From: Stenopsyche tienmushanensis
Lineage: Eukaryota; Arthropoda; Insecta; Trichoptera; Stenopsychidae
Length of the DNA stretch: 64,000 nucleotides
Assembly (NCBI GenBank): GCA_008973525.1
Contig: WACJ01000301.1
Location: forward strand, 124,001-188,000
Direction: 5' to 3'
Part shown: piece after piece, positions 22,243 through 34,273 of the stretch
Position numbering within the stretch: position 1 is the stretch's first letter
How the letters are laid out: each line of letters opens with the position of its first letter
The notes under the pieces: generated by a model
The model's input: only the letters and a program-made list of their open reading frames with translations
The model's database searches: none
Told to the model about the DNA's origin: nothing
Position numbers and translations under genes: made by a program

Positions 22243-24470
22243 TTTAAATTTAATGCTTAAATTATACTATAAAAGTAGTATGGTTGGTTTCATTGACGTA
22301 AAGATTGTTGATGAATAAGACAGGTAGTGATCATTAAAATCTTCTTGAAATAAATGGAAGTACGACTGCAATACATGCGCCTTTGTCCAGCTAATTTTTT
22401 CGTTTTTAAATCAACAGGTTTCTTCTGTATTATTTTATCTTCATTTTATTTCATCCATATTATTCTTCTAGTTATTTATAAGGTTACAATATAACTATTT
22501 GACTGCTACGGTGTTTTATAATGAACGAAAGTTTGTTTGCTATTTTCCTCTTTTTGGTTTGATCGCACTAATGTGTGAGCAAGATACACTACAGGGTTAA
22601 AAACTGATACTCTGACTTCTGACTGAAACTATTCATATTCGAGCATTTTGAAATCATCTATAATAAGCTAATAGTGATCGTTGTTTGCAGTCCTCGTTAT
22701 TTTCACAATCGTCGATATATCGTTGCTTAGCATTCAAAGAGTTAAAAGCTCATGCGTTGTGTCCGTATATCAAGAAACACCATAGCAGTCAAAAGGTTAA
22801 TCTTTGGTGGTAAAATACAAAATTTTACCAATAAGATCTTTACTACAAATTTAAGTCCATGCAAATGGAAAAATAAGATTTTCTTCAGATTTGAGTAAAT
22901 AATTATGAAAATTTTGCTATAATGGAGATTGATTTTTAGAATAACAAAGAACTTATGCAGTTATAATTCATGCTAATAAATTATTCTAAAAGGCTTGCTA
23001 CTTCTGCATAATAACGCATTAATGCACATATCTGCAAGTTCAAAATGTGGCTTGCAGCTCAACTTAACTAAACAACTCACTATATAGTTCAGGTGCTTCT
23101 TTCTCACTTAGCTATATAAACTGTTAAACATACACATGTTTAAAAAAATATTAGCTTTCACTCCATATGCATTTGAGTTGCACTTTCCATCCGCAATTTT
23201 TGAATTATAAATAAAATATATAAGCCTTTGGAAAATCTCACGCACTTTGCGACCTTTGGTCTTCAAGAATGCTTTGCTAAATGACTTACTTTTTAAATTC
23301 ATAAACAGCCTATTAATATTGATTTACGTTTAAGATCGTTGCAGTTTGAGTGCATTTCATTTAATAGCTCTTTGTTGAATTAAGCATGACCACGTCATAA
23401 AAATTCTCACCATGGACATGTTTAGTAACCGCCTTAATAAAAGCTAACCCATCATTAAGCTTGAAGCTAAACATATTCTTATCTTTCGGGAAACACCACA
23501 TTCTTCGAGATGAGCTATTATTTAGATAGTTCTTATAAATCATATATACTTATGCTTTTGAAACGCCCAACGCGCATTACAAAAACGTTTGGGTGACGTC
23601 GATAATTTCTAATTTTTTCATAATTAATTCATGTTTATTTGAGCTGAAAGCAAAACAGGAAAATGCAAAAAGCGTGTCAAAGTACAATAAATTTAATATG
23701 ACCTAAGAATGACTCATATATTTTTTGATCTAAGATGCAGCATCCTAATATTTAATTATCAAGCCAGATAAATAAAGTGTTGCCTTGTAAAATATTGTAA
23801 AAACGAAAGATTTGCATGATGTGCCAAGAAACAATTATATTATTTATCCAACGATGATTTGAAACAGCGAGTGACTATGAAGCAACAAAGACTAGATATA
23901 GTTCGTGGACTGTGCCGAATATTGAATTGAATCGAATTTATAAACGGACAATTCAAAATAAAATCATTGCAGATGGAATCAGCTGAGGTGTTCTAAATGG
24001 GTAACTTTTGGTTTGGTAGCGTCTGTATAAATGGCAATTATTTGGAATTTCCATAGCAATATTATTCGTCGGTAGCTATTTTGTAAGCCAAAGACGTAAG
24101 CGTTGTAAGTCTTCTGCAATAATGGCTAATGTTGCGCTTGAATATGCAATGCTGCGTTTGATGTGCGTGATCGGTTCTTTGCCATAAAAAGTAAGCCATG
24201 TTTGTTTGTCCTTAACCGAATTTCTGTGGTGATTGTTGACTTGAGCATCTGGAATCCTCATCATCGATACAAAGCTATAATAATGACTTTGTCATTATTT
24301 GGACAAAGATTGAAGCACTCACTCAAAAAAAGTATTGAAGCATGTGGATCAAATTGTTAGCGAACGTCTTCAGGAAGAGGAATTCTTCGGCAAAGGAGGC
24401 CAACAACAAGATACATTTTAAATTGGAAATAATAAGGTATTTGAACGGGTCGATAAAGCAGATTTAAGTA
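22243..24470. other. AT-rich intergenic DNA
   Basis: No supported exon. At about 23857-23900 it carries one copy of a dispersed motif (AACAGCGAGTGAC) also seen at 14713, 14973 and 60455. A somewhat richer segment at 24060-24360 has short open frames on both strands, but none is recognised. Confidence 0.45.
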
Positions 24471-24575
24471 TGAATTAATATGAAAAAGACTTTTTTCATG
24501 TACAGATAGATGTCATTGTTTTGTTCGATAATCAGTATCGTCGATTAATTGTATTTACAAACCTTTTATAATGCA

Positions 24576-24581
24576 TTTATT
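24576..24581 (-). terminator. Polyadenylation signal AATAAA of glycine-rich copy 1
   Basis: AATAAA on the minus strand lies within CTTAAATAAATGCAT, about 140 bases past the stop. The same context is kept after copies 2 (30042-30047) and 3 (34125-34130). Confidence 0.6.
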
Positions 24582-24717
24582 TAAGTTATTGTTGAAGAAT
24601 TATATACGTACAATTGATTATTGACTAAATATTAAAGAATCCTAATCTTCCCACATGATGTACACCGGTCGATATTTTGATACCCATAGATAATAATTTT
24701 GTGTTCATTAGAGATGT

Positions 24718-26785
24718 TTATTTGCCTAAAAATCGGTTCAAATCGCCCAGTGATGTTATAGGGTTCTGAAAATAGACAAAAATTAATTGAAACATAAATA
24801 GAATGATTGTCAGTTGAAAATGTATCATTATTTACAGTCAATAAATTTTCGACGTATGATTTTTGCTGTTGGGTGTCTGATGGATTTGTGGTGGATTCAG
24901 GCGCAGCAAAGAATGTGTTTAAAAAATTAACATTTTCAGTGTTGTCCGATGATGGTTTCTAAAGTAACGATTGATTAGAATTTTGTTAAATTTGTTGAGT
25001 TATTATGATATGATATTTTGATTGTATTAAGGCTACGTTTTTTTACATTGATCGCTCCTTTGGCTGGAACAGCATTAACGGATCCAAATGGACCATTTTG
25101 ATTGATTCCTCCGGTTAATGAAGCACCAAATTTGGCAGGTCCAGCTGATGCTGCACTATATAGTCCTCCGTTTGCTTTTATATCGCCACCTCCAATTGCA
25201 CCACCCAAGCCGGCAGCAGCTTTTATGTTTCCTCCGGCTGTGGCTCCAGCATATAGTTGTCCTGGAAGACATAAAAATCATCAAAATGCCTCAAATAATT
25301 GTTGATAAAAATTAAAGAGCTCAGATTTTACCCCCAAGTTGGTTATTTTCTCCAATGGCACCACTCAAGCCTGCGGCCGCCCTTTGTCCGAAGGGGGTTC
25401 CAGCTTCGGCATGAAGACCTCCCCCGTTCGCTATATTATTGACACCAACTCCAGCATGAAAGCCTAAAAAGTCAACCGCAATTGTTCCATCTTTGAATGA
25501 CAAAGAAGGTATAACCTGCAAAAAATACACATGGAAAAATTAATGAATAAATTTGTGATATTTGCAAGATGTTCGATACAACAATGGGCGGATAATGAAG
25601 CGAGGCGGATGATTTAAAATAAGTATACATCAAAAGTTTATTACACTTTGTTGTGAAATTTTCAAGGACAGATAATGAATATTTAATTGAATATTGCAAA
25701 AAAATGTACTACGGACTTGAGTTTTAATAATTTCTATACAAATTCAATAGACATTGTAAAATATTTGATTAATCCTATAGCGAATTTTTTGTAACTGTTT
25801 TAATTTTACAGCATTTATTTAAACATGGACATTGTCTTTAAGATGTGTAGATGACAAATGTAATATAGTATTAATCTGTAAAGAGTAGGAAATTAGAACT
25901 AGTAATATATAATATATATATATATATATATATAATAATAATATTATCTTAGTAGAATAAACTTTAAACCAAAGAAGGTCCTTTAAACCTAATTTGTGTT
26001 GCTTGAGACAAAAATCAAACTAGTCCTCATTCACGTAAGACATGTACTGAACCGATATTATTGAACAGCTTCAGTTCCTGTTTTCATTCCGTCAAAAAAT
26101 ACGGTTTTTCCTGGTTTTCGGTTTTGATTCAGTTTTGTTTCAAAACCCTGAAAAGAAACCGCAAAAAAATCAGCTAAAATATGCTAGAAAATGGTATAAA
26201 TAAATCAGAAATAAATAATTAATGATATTAATCATCAATACAAGCCGCTATAGTTAAATGAAATATGTTTTTTTATGTGTCGTTGAAGTTAAGAGTTAAT
26301 TGAGATTTTTTTCCGGCTTAGAAATTAGTTAATGTGATTTTCAAATATAATTGATTGATTATTCAACATTAATAGTGATATGTAAAGGACCAAGACAAGC
26401 TATCAATGAATATTTACTATAATCTTGTAATAATATGTATCAAAAAATAATAGAAAGCATTTCAAAGAAGAAGGTTTCACCATAAAAAATGATTAAACTG
26501 CAAATATAAGTGGATTCTTGATGTACGATTGTGCACTTTATTATACAATGAAGATAATAACTAAATAAATATTTGGTAGAAATATAGTCAAGATATGAAC
26601 CCTATCAGCATCTTTTAGTCTAAGTAAGACGAATAGTAAAAAGTTTGTATATTACAAGTTTTATAAGATGCATTAATTTGTAAATATGCACTAAGAAATA
26701 CCTGTGGTAATGGAACAGACAGAGTTTCAGTAGAGATACTGATAATGATCACTGCGGCCACAAACACTGACGTGAATTGATTCAT
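24718..26785 (-). CDS. Glycine/alanine-rich secreted protein, tandem copy 1 (217 aa)
   Basis: Five exons: 26785-26702, 25515-25332, 25261-25047, 24958-24836 and 24765-24718, with phases 0, 1, 0 and 0. Exon 1 is a signal peptide (MNQFTSVFVAAVIIISISTE then TLSVPLPQ). Exon 2 starts VIPSLSFKDGTIAVDFLGFH and continues GGGLHAEAGTPFGQRAAAGL. Exon 3 gives LYAGATAGGNIKAAAGLGG and NGGLYSAASAGPAKFGAS. Exon 4 is a Ser/Thr/Asn-rich linker ending SYVENLLT. Exon 5 is NPITSLGDLNRFLGK. If exon 3 were not spliced at AAT|GTAAAA it would read through a KKRS tail to a stop. I prefer the spliced form because exons 4 and 5 and their sites are kept in all three copies. No cysteine is present. The pattern recalls glycine-rich secreted insect proteins (possibly the DUF4774 type, from memory and unverified) and loosely the glycine-rich domains of attacins. 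Function unknown. Confidence 0.85.
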
Positions 26786-26880
26786 TTTTCTTGAGGAAAA
26801 AATATAAAATATCTAAGAAAAAATATGCGATTATCAATAATTTTACATGTTATGTTTCTGTTTAAAATACTCTTGAAATA

Positions 26881-27003
26881 ATTCAATTACAGGAATACCA
26901 TAGTAAATATGACCAACCTATCAGCAGCACTGCTGTAATGTATCTGAAACGTTATCAACTCAACATACAAAACTATTATTCATGATTAAAAGTGGCGTCA
27001 TTG
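26881..27003 (-). promoter_or_regulatory. Conserved upstream block of glycine-rich copy 1
   Basis: The block begins about 95 bases upstream of the start codon and contains, on the minus strand, GAGTTGATAACGTTTCAGA, then TTACAGCAG and TCATATTTAC. It is kept almost unchanged upstream of copies 2 (32569-32690) and 3 (37601-37722). It probably holds the core promoter and a tissue-specific element (GATA-like TTGATAACG). The transcription start is not determined. Confidence 0.55.
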
Positions 27004-27269
27004 TTTTTTCAAAGCAACATACGCATATACATTTTTTTTTTGAAATTATTTTAATTTGCTGGTAAACCACAAACAATCATTAATCCACCTAAAAAAAAAT
27101 GCATTAAAATTGAGTCATATTACTTGCTAATTTACCTTGGATCGATACTATTGTTCGATTTTCCATAATTCTTTTGAAAATTTTCAGTTTATTTTTGATT
27201 TAAGCATTTAAGTTCCAATTTTTTTTTGGGTCATTTTAGATTACTATAGTATGCTCTGAAGGCATATTT

Positions 27270-27575
27270 TATTCTTACGAGACAATGGTCATAGTCTGAT
27301 TCCGGGTGACCCCGTCGGCAGACAACCTCGTGTATTTATGTATTTTTTTATGGTCAAAAGTGGTGTTGCTGACAATCAATACGACGGATGTGGCAAAACT
27401 GACGAGTCTCTCCATTGTCGTTACAAACGTTGTGAAGACTATGGGTCCCGATCGTGGGTTCTCGACAGGTCGACAGGATCCCCTTATCCAGAACGAAATC
27501 CACGCCCAATCTCTGAATCATCTCATCACCACTATACAAGATGGCAGGATCTCCGAGGAGCATCGATCCAACTAA
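27270..27575. other. Compositionally distinct segment with overlapping open frames
   Basis: This stretch is richer in G and C than its flanks and is open in several frames on both strands (for example 27306-27575 on plus and 27354-27563 on minus). None of the peptides is recognised. It starts and ends abruptly, so an inserted transposon fragment is the likeliest reading. Confidence 0.4.
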
Positions 27576-27975
27576 GAAAGACTAGTGTAATTTGTATTAT
27601 AATATTTGAGTGAATACTGTGTTGCTTCGTTTTGAATAAAAAATAACCATATAGCTTTGAGAAGAGAGAAATTACAGTACAGTACAGTTGATTTTTTCAG
27701 ATTTATTGTGATGAATGTTGATTTGATATTACAAATTAAGGTAAATCATATTTTTATCATACCATGCTATAAGAAACTTCACATTATTTTTCTTTATGTA
27801 AATGTAAAAAACTCAAAAGTACTTAGGTAAAAGCTTAAATCAAAAATTTCATTATATTTTTTACTAAAAATCACAAGTAATCTTAAAACTCATGCACAAC
27901 TAAAATTATGTCCAAAGCCTTCATCATCGTAGATTAAAATGTGGTCACAATTTTATCCTTATGCCCAACAGCTGG

Positions 27976-28308
27976 TTAGCCTGAAAATCTGTTGCTTAAT
28001 AAAGTGCCAACAGCATTCAATGTCGTTATGGGAATCTAAAAATTAACTTTAAATAAGTATTTTGATTCAAGCAAAGTGTTAAGTATTAAAATTATGATCT
28101 TATTTACATTGAAGATATCTTGAATATACGTGGTTGGTTTTTTATCATTGTTTGGTACATGGGCTCCTGTGTTGAATGGATAGCTGAGTTGTCCTTTTCA
28201 AATAATCCTAGATTGTTCAGCCATTTGGGGTGCCAAGAGGTCGCTTCCTTCTGTGAGAAGGGATGAAGGTGGTGCCGATCAATCATATTTAGTCCTCACT
28301 GTATTTGG
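27976..28308 (-). pseudogene. Broken copy of the 3' half of the 39853-44373 gene
   Basis: The segment 28308-28108 corresponds to exon 4 of the gene at 39853-44373: it starts PNTVRTKY like that gene and ends with the same acceptor-donor framing (QDIFN). It has an in-frame TGA after KYD and loses the frame further on. The segment 28035-27976 corresponds to its last exon and reads IPITTLNAVGTLLSNRFSG then stop. Homology continues past that stop (AVGHKDKIVTTF against VVHVDKTVTTF), so the stop is derived. No matching exons 1-3 were found. It sits 5' of glycine-rich copy 1, just as the intact gene sits 5' of copy 3. Confidence 0.82.
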
Positions 28309-29019
28309 CTGTTGATTTCAAATTATAATGTATTTTAATCGAATCAAATTTTTGAGTGGTACCTAAAAAAGCTTATTGCATCGATATGCTTAAACATAAC
28401 ATTGCATTTCAATACGCGGTGCGTGTAACAGAGTAATGAAGTGCAAAAAGTGACGTTTTGATTTGAATTATATGAACTGGCATTGATTCAATGACATGTA
28501 AATATAATAACAAAATGTAAGGACAACATTAATTTGTTTCATCAAAAATTATATTTGAATTGTGTATTTTAACACTGAAAATTGGCGTGCCTATAATTCC
28601 CATAATGTAGCAATGGTACCCGGTTTTTAGTGAAAAAGATGATGAATAATATAATCGAAGTTACAGTTTAAAAAATAAAGAAGCATTAACAAAGCACAGG
28701 AACACACAGGGTGTGTTTGCATGCTTCTCACATGGATAGCTGTATATAAGTTGCATAAAAAATCAGCAGTAACTGAAAATATTGTAAAGAACGATCATCA
28801 TATTTCTTTTGCTGCTACAAAATCTATAGCAACCGTCGAAAACTTCGCCATCAGAATTGCAAGAGAAACGATAGAAATCGAAAAACAAAGAAATAACAGA
28901 CGAAATCAACTGGCGATATCACAGCCAAAGTTTGGCTACCAATTTTATTGAAAATTAAAGCTCCAATTACAAGCAAAAAATCTGAAAGTGGAAACAATAA
29001 ATAGATTCAACACAATTAT

Positions 29020-29047
29020 ACTTCTTTTCATGCCGGGTAATCGCTAG
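29020..29047 (+). mobile_element. Helitron 3' end
   Basis: TTTCATGCCGGGTAATCGCTAG followed by T matches the 3' ends of the Helitrons at 9450-9763 and 51665-52803. The matching 5' end was not located; the element probably extends to the left through about 28.7 kb. Confidence 0.5.
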
Positions 29048-29240
29048 TAATAAATCTTATATTATGGCACTAGAGCTAAAATGCAACCAGCAATACAAAC
29101 AAAACAATATCATATATTATTGAGATTAATTTCAGATTATTTTAAAAGATAAAACTGAATTTTAATAGCACTTTAAAAGAGATTGGTATTATATTATTGG
29201 AGATTGGAGAGAGGTCTTTCACTGCATCTATTCCACTGAA
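29048..29240 (-). repeat. Duplicate of the exon 1 flanks of the 14171-20502 gene, lacking the exon
   Basis: Bases 29048-29191 match 20270-20408, with shared TATTATGGCACT, AAAATGCAACC, TTGAGATTAATTTCA and GATTGGTA. Bases 29205-29240 match about 20560-20590 (GAGGTCTTTCAC). The stretch that should hold the donor, signal-peptide exon and start codon (20409-20560) is missing. Confidence 0.65.
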
Positions 29241-30041
29241 ATTTATGTATTTGAACATGCTTTTATATGATTTCAAATGTTTGCAGATAATATTAATTAG
29301 CAAATTTTATATCTTTGTGCTGCTTATAAATAAAAAAATAATAAAATTGTCAAGAACTTTCCTTAACGATAACAAGCCGGGAATATCCATCATTTATCTA
29401 TATCGAACAATATGCGCAAAGTCAAAGGATGTAAATTGATACTATTATGTGGATGATTGACATGTCACAAACATATATCAAGAATCGCATAAATATGTAT
29501 GTACTTCTTCGGAAATGGATGTCTTTAAAATTTGAATATTTTTCTAGATACATCACCCTCCATATATGAGAAAACTGAATTGTGATAACGTGATATCATT
29601 TTGCAATTCGATTAATTGCAATTAGCGTCTCACTTGTCCAATGAAAATAGCATTGCTATATCTTGAATAAGACTAATTTTAATAAGACGAAATCAAGAAT
29701 ATTAAGCTGTAAATTGTATTAAGCTTTTTAAAATCTGCTAATCGCTTTTCAAATTGATCCAATATTTTATTTTTTTATTTTCTTAATTTTATCTTGTGGT
29801 GTATCAATATACACAATTATTTAAAAATGATTAAACTATTTAAGTCTTAGATTACTATGAAACCATATCAATAATGGTTATTGTTATAAATTGGAAATTA
29901 TAAGGTAAGAATAGATTGATAAAGCAGATTTAAGTTTGAATTAGTTTGCAAAATATTTTTTTCGTGTAGAGATAGATGTCATTGTTTTGTTCGATAATAA
30001 GTATGGTCGATTAATTGTATTTACAAACCTTTTATAATGCA

Positions 30042-30047
30042 TTTATT
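30042..30047 (-). terminator. Polyadenylation signal AATAAA of glycine-rich copy 2
   Basis: Same context and distance as the signals after copies 1 and 3. Confidence 0.6.
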
Positions 30048-30204
30048 TAAGTTATTGTTGAAGAATTATATATGTACAATTGATTATTGACTAAATATCA
30101 CTACGTTTCAGAGCAAAGTTGAAGAATCCTTATCTTCCCACATGATATACACCGATCGATATTTTGACACCCATAGAGTTTAATTTTGTGTTCAATGGAG
30201 ATGC

Positions 30205-32471
30205 TTATTTGCCTAAGAATCGGTTCAAGTCGCCCAGTGATGATATGGGGTTCTGAAAATAGACAAAAATTAATTGAAACATAAATAGAATGATTGTCAG
30301 TTGAAAATGTATCATTATTTACAGTCAATAAATTTTCGATGTATGATTTTTGCTGTTGGGTCCCTGGTGGATTTGTGGTGGATTCAGGCGCAACAAAGAA
30401 TGTGTTTAAATAATTGCTATTCACAGTGCTGTTCGATGATGGTTTCTGAAGCAACGATTGATTAGGATTATGTTACATTTGTTGTGTTAACATGATATTA
30501 TATTTTAATTGCATTAAGGCTACGTTTTTTTACATTGATCGCTCCTTTGCCTGGAACAGTATTAACGGATCCAAATGGACCATTTTGATTGATTCCTCCG
30601 GTTAATGAAGCACCAAATTTGGCAGGTCCAGCTGATGCTGCACTATACAGTCCTCCGTTTGCTTTTATATCGCCACCTCCAATTGCACCACCCAAGCCGG
30701 CAGCAGCTTTTATGTTTCCTCCGGCTGTGGCTCCAGCATATAGTTGTCCTGGAATACATAAAAATCATCAAAATGCCTCAAATAATTGTTGATAAAAATT
30801 AAAGAGCTCAGATTTTACCCCCAAGTTGGCCATTTTCTCCAATAGCGCCACTCAAGCCTACGGCCGCCCTTTGTCCGAAAGGGGTTCCAGCTTCGGCATG
30901 AAGACCTCCCCCGTACGCTATATTGTTGACACCAAATCCAGCATGGAAGCCTAAAAAGTCAACCGCAATGATCCCATCTTTGAATGATAAAGAAGGTATG
31001 AGCTGTAAAAAATACACATAGAAATTTAATGTATAAATTTATGATATTTGCAAGATGTTCGATACAACAAAGGGCAGATAATGAAGCGAGGCGGATGTTT
31101 TGAAATAAATATACATCAAAGGTTTATTAACTTTTGTTATAAAATATTTAAAGAAAAAAATGTTCTACGGACTTGTGTTTTAATAAATTCTATGCAAATT
31201 GGATAGACATTAAAAAAAAATTGTTAATCCAATGAAGATTTTTTGAAGCTGTTATTCATATTTTTCTTTTTTAAAGGCATAATAAATATATTATATATAC
31301 AATACAAATAATAACTTTTTATGTATAATATATAAATACATAAAAAGTTATTATTTGTATAAAAATATTCTAGAATAATTCAGAGCATTTTATTTTTTCT
31401 GTTGCAATAAGCATACTACACGTACATAAATAATATCTTTGATGTTGATGATTCGTTAATTGATGAATTTCTATCGTAGGGGTCATGAATTTCCTATTTA
31501 ATTATAGAAATTTCTTTCTAGAAAAAGCCAATTTTTATATTGTAGTATATACGCATCTAAATGGCAAATATAATATAGTATTAATCATTAATTAAAAGTA
31601 TAGTAAATATGAACTAGTAGCATATAATATATAATAATAAAATAATCTTAGTAGAATAAACTTTAAACCGAAGAACACCCTTTAAAATCAAATCAGTTTT
31701 CTTTTACGTAAGACGTTTACTAAATCGATATATATGTAATTATATTATAAATCGATAATTTCTAACCGTTTCAGTTACTGTTTTCGTTCCGACAAAAATT
31801 AGGTTTTTTCCCGGTTTTCGGTTTTGATTTAGTTTTGGGTCAAAGTCCTTAAGAAAACCGCATAAAATCAGCAGAATATGATAGAAAATGGTAAAAATGA
31901 ATCAGAAATAAATGTTCAATGACCGCTATGATCACAATAAAGACGTTTTTTTAATGTGTTTGTTGAAGCTAAGAGTTAATTGTGGTTTTTATCCGACTTA
32001 GAAATTAATTAATGTGATTTTCAAATATAATTGATTGATTATTCAACATTAATAGTGATATATAAAGGACTAAGACAAGCTATCAATGAATATTTACTAT
32101 AATCTTGTAATAATATGCATCAAAAAATAATAAAAAGCATTCCTAAGAAGAAGGTTTCACCATAAAAAATGATTAAACTGCAAGCATAGGTGGATTCTTG
32201 ATGTATGATTGTGCAGTTTATTATACAATGAAGATAATAACTAAATAAATATTTGGTAGAAATATAGTCAAGATATGAACCCTATCAGCATCTTTTAGCC
32301 TTAGCCTAAGTAAAACGAATAGGAAAAAGTTTTTATATTACAAGTTTGATAAGATGCATTAATATGTAAATATGCACTAAGAAATACCTGTGGTAATGGA
32401 GCAGACAGAGTTCCAGTAGATATACTGATAATGATCACTGCAGCCACAAACACTGACGTGAATTGATTCAT
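30205..32471 (-). CDS. Glycine/alanine-rich secreted protein, tandem copy 2 (217 aa)
   Basis: Five exons: 32471-32388, 31002-30819, 30748-30534, 30445-30323 and 30252-30205, with the same lengths (84, 184, 215, 123, 48) and phases as copy 1. The signal peptide differs from copy 1 by Gly for Glu and Ala for Val. Exon 2 reads LIPSLSFKDGIIAVDFLGFH with FGVNNIAYGGG. Exon 3 keeps NGGLYSAASAGPAKFGAS. Exon 4 starts KPSSNSTVNSNYLNT and ends SYIENLLT. Exon 5 is NPISSLGDLNRFLGK. Differences are mainly single substitutions with all frames and sites intact, so it is likely a working gene. Introns and both flanks are also similar to copies 1 and 3, so the whole block was duplicated. A perfect 24-bp hairpin lies in intron 1 (31302-31360). 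Confidence 0.85.
31302..31360. repeat. Perfect 24-bp inverted repeat with 11-base loop
   Basis: ATACAAATAATAACTTTTTA followed by TGTA pairs exactly with its inverted copy at 31337-31360. It lies in intron 1 of glycine-rich copy 2 and has no counterpart that I see in copies 1 or 3. Confidence 0.85.
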
Positions 32472-32568
32472 TTTTCTTGAGGAAAAAATACAAAATATGC
32501 AAGAAAAAATATGCAATTATCAATGATTTTATATGTTTTGTTTCTGTTTGAAATACTTTTGAAAAAAT

Positions 32569-32690
32569 TCAATTACAGGAATACGATTGTAAATATGACC
32601 CACCTATCAGCTACGCTGCTGTAATGTTTCTGAAACGTTATCAACTCAACATACGAAACTATTATTCATCATTAAAAGTGGCGTCATTGT
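32569..32690 (-). promoter_or_regulatory. Conserved upstream block of glycine-rich copy 2
   Basis: Homologous to 26881-27003 and 37601-37722, at the same distance from the start codon. Confidence 0.55.
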
Positions 32691-34124
32691 TTTTTTAAAG
32701 TAATATATGCATATTATTTCTTTGGTTATTTTTTTAATTGCTGGATAACCACAGAAAATCATCAATTCTCATCCATATAAGAAATTGCATTAAAATTCAG
32801 TCATATTATTATATTTGCTAATTTACCTTTTTATCATGGATCGATAATATTTTTCAATTTTCCATAATTATAGGGTGGATAGCGGAATATAATATTAATG
32901 TGATCACTCGTTTGAAAATGTCCTGTTTAATTTGTCTTTGATATTTTTATATTTTCACCAAATGCTTATTAAAATAGATCATCCCAGTCATTTGGTGGCA
33001 CAAACAGTCATTTCAGTCGTACGTCCATTACCTAATTACCTATATATAGACCGGATGAAATTAGTTCTGCTTCCAATTTTCGGAATTGATTGTTTTTGAA
33101 TTCCGAATAAAAATTAAAGCAGATCATATAAAATGCACATTATTTTGTCATACTGCGCTCTTATGGTTTTAAGTTTTCTGACGTGTTTTAAAATTTCAAT
33201 GAGTAATATCAGTTTGAATTTATGCGCTTTTATATTTAAGTTGTCATGGGAATCACTAATCGATTTATCTATTATTACTCATATTCTCAGAAATGTTGTG
33301 ATTTCATCTAAAGGTTTTTGCTAATAAGTTGCCTTATTTATATCTATCAGATTTAGTACTTATCTGATTAATAATTAAACTGGGAATATCTTTAAGTTTA
33401 TTTTTGAGGGTTTTTACAACTTATCAAAGGGAATTGTCAGAAGAACTTAATTTCGAAAGCTTAATTTACCATAATTCATTTTTTAACTTGTTGATTTGAC
33501 TTTTAATTTGAAAGTTGAAGCGGTTGACTAAAACTCTAATACATTTGAGCTGACATTTTTGCCAAAATTTCTTTAACTTATTTTAATTTTATCATGCGTT
33601 TTAAATTCTGCGTGAGCTTGATAACATTTGAATCTAAAACGACTAACGGGATGAACTTTTTTTGGCTTCTAATATTAAGTTCGAGATGATTTCGCGTTCA
33701 TTAGATCCGGGAACGGAAGTGAATAGGAAGATATTACGATTGAGATACAATCTGAGGTCTGACCGATTTTTCCTCTCGTAAGCCAGCCTGACTACAGGAG
33801 TCCACCCGATAATGATAATGAGATATAATTTTGCAATTCGATTAATTGCAATTTAACGTCTCACTTGTCTCTTTCTCGAATTGATCCAATATTTTCTTTC
33901 TTTTTTATTTTCTTAATTTTATCTTCAAAGAATTTACTGATGAAACCATATCAATAATGGTTTTTGTTTTAAATTGATAATTATAAGGTAAGAATAGATC
34001 GATAAAGCAGATTTAAGTATGAATTAACATGCAAAATATTTTTATCATGTAGAGATAGATGTCATTGTTTTGTTCGATAATTAGTATCGTCGATTAATTG
34101 TAATTAAAAACCTTTTATAATGCA

Positions 34125-34130
34125 TTTATT
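34125..34130 (-). terminator. Polyadenylation signal AATAAA of glycine-rich copy 3
   Basis: Same context as the signals after copies 1 and 2. Confidence 0.6.
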
Positions 34131-34273
34131 TAAGTTATTGTTGAACAATTAATTATGTATAATTCATTATTGACTAAATATTACTACGTTTCAGAACAAA
34201 GTTGAAGAATCCTTATTATGATCGATATTTTGACACCCATAGAGTATAATTTTGTGTTCAATGGAGATGCTTA

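Noticed and set aside
25047..25261. Reading exon 3 of glycine-rich copy 1 through to a KKRS... stop as the natural C-terminus
   Set aside because: The GTAAAA donor and the open exons 4 and 5 with consensus sites are kept in all three copies, and the long relative is spliced the same way, so the spliced form is preferred. Transcripts could still show both.
25102..25305. Proline/alanine-rich plus-strand peptides (also at 30589, 34646, 41107 and 41431)
   Set aside because: They are the antisense of Gly-Ala exons, where GGN and GCN codons read as CCN and GCN. They recur because the genes are duplicated.
25912..25935. (AT)n run as a functional element
   Set aside because: An ordinary dinucleotide microsatellite in the first intron of copy 1, with no further signal.
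28721..28951. 76-residue plus-strand open frame
   Set aside because: No recognisable domain, no second copy and no splice context; it lies inside probable Helitron DNA.
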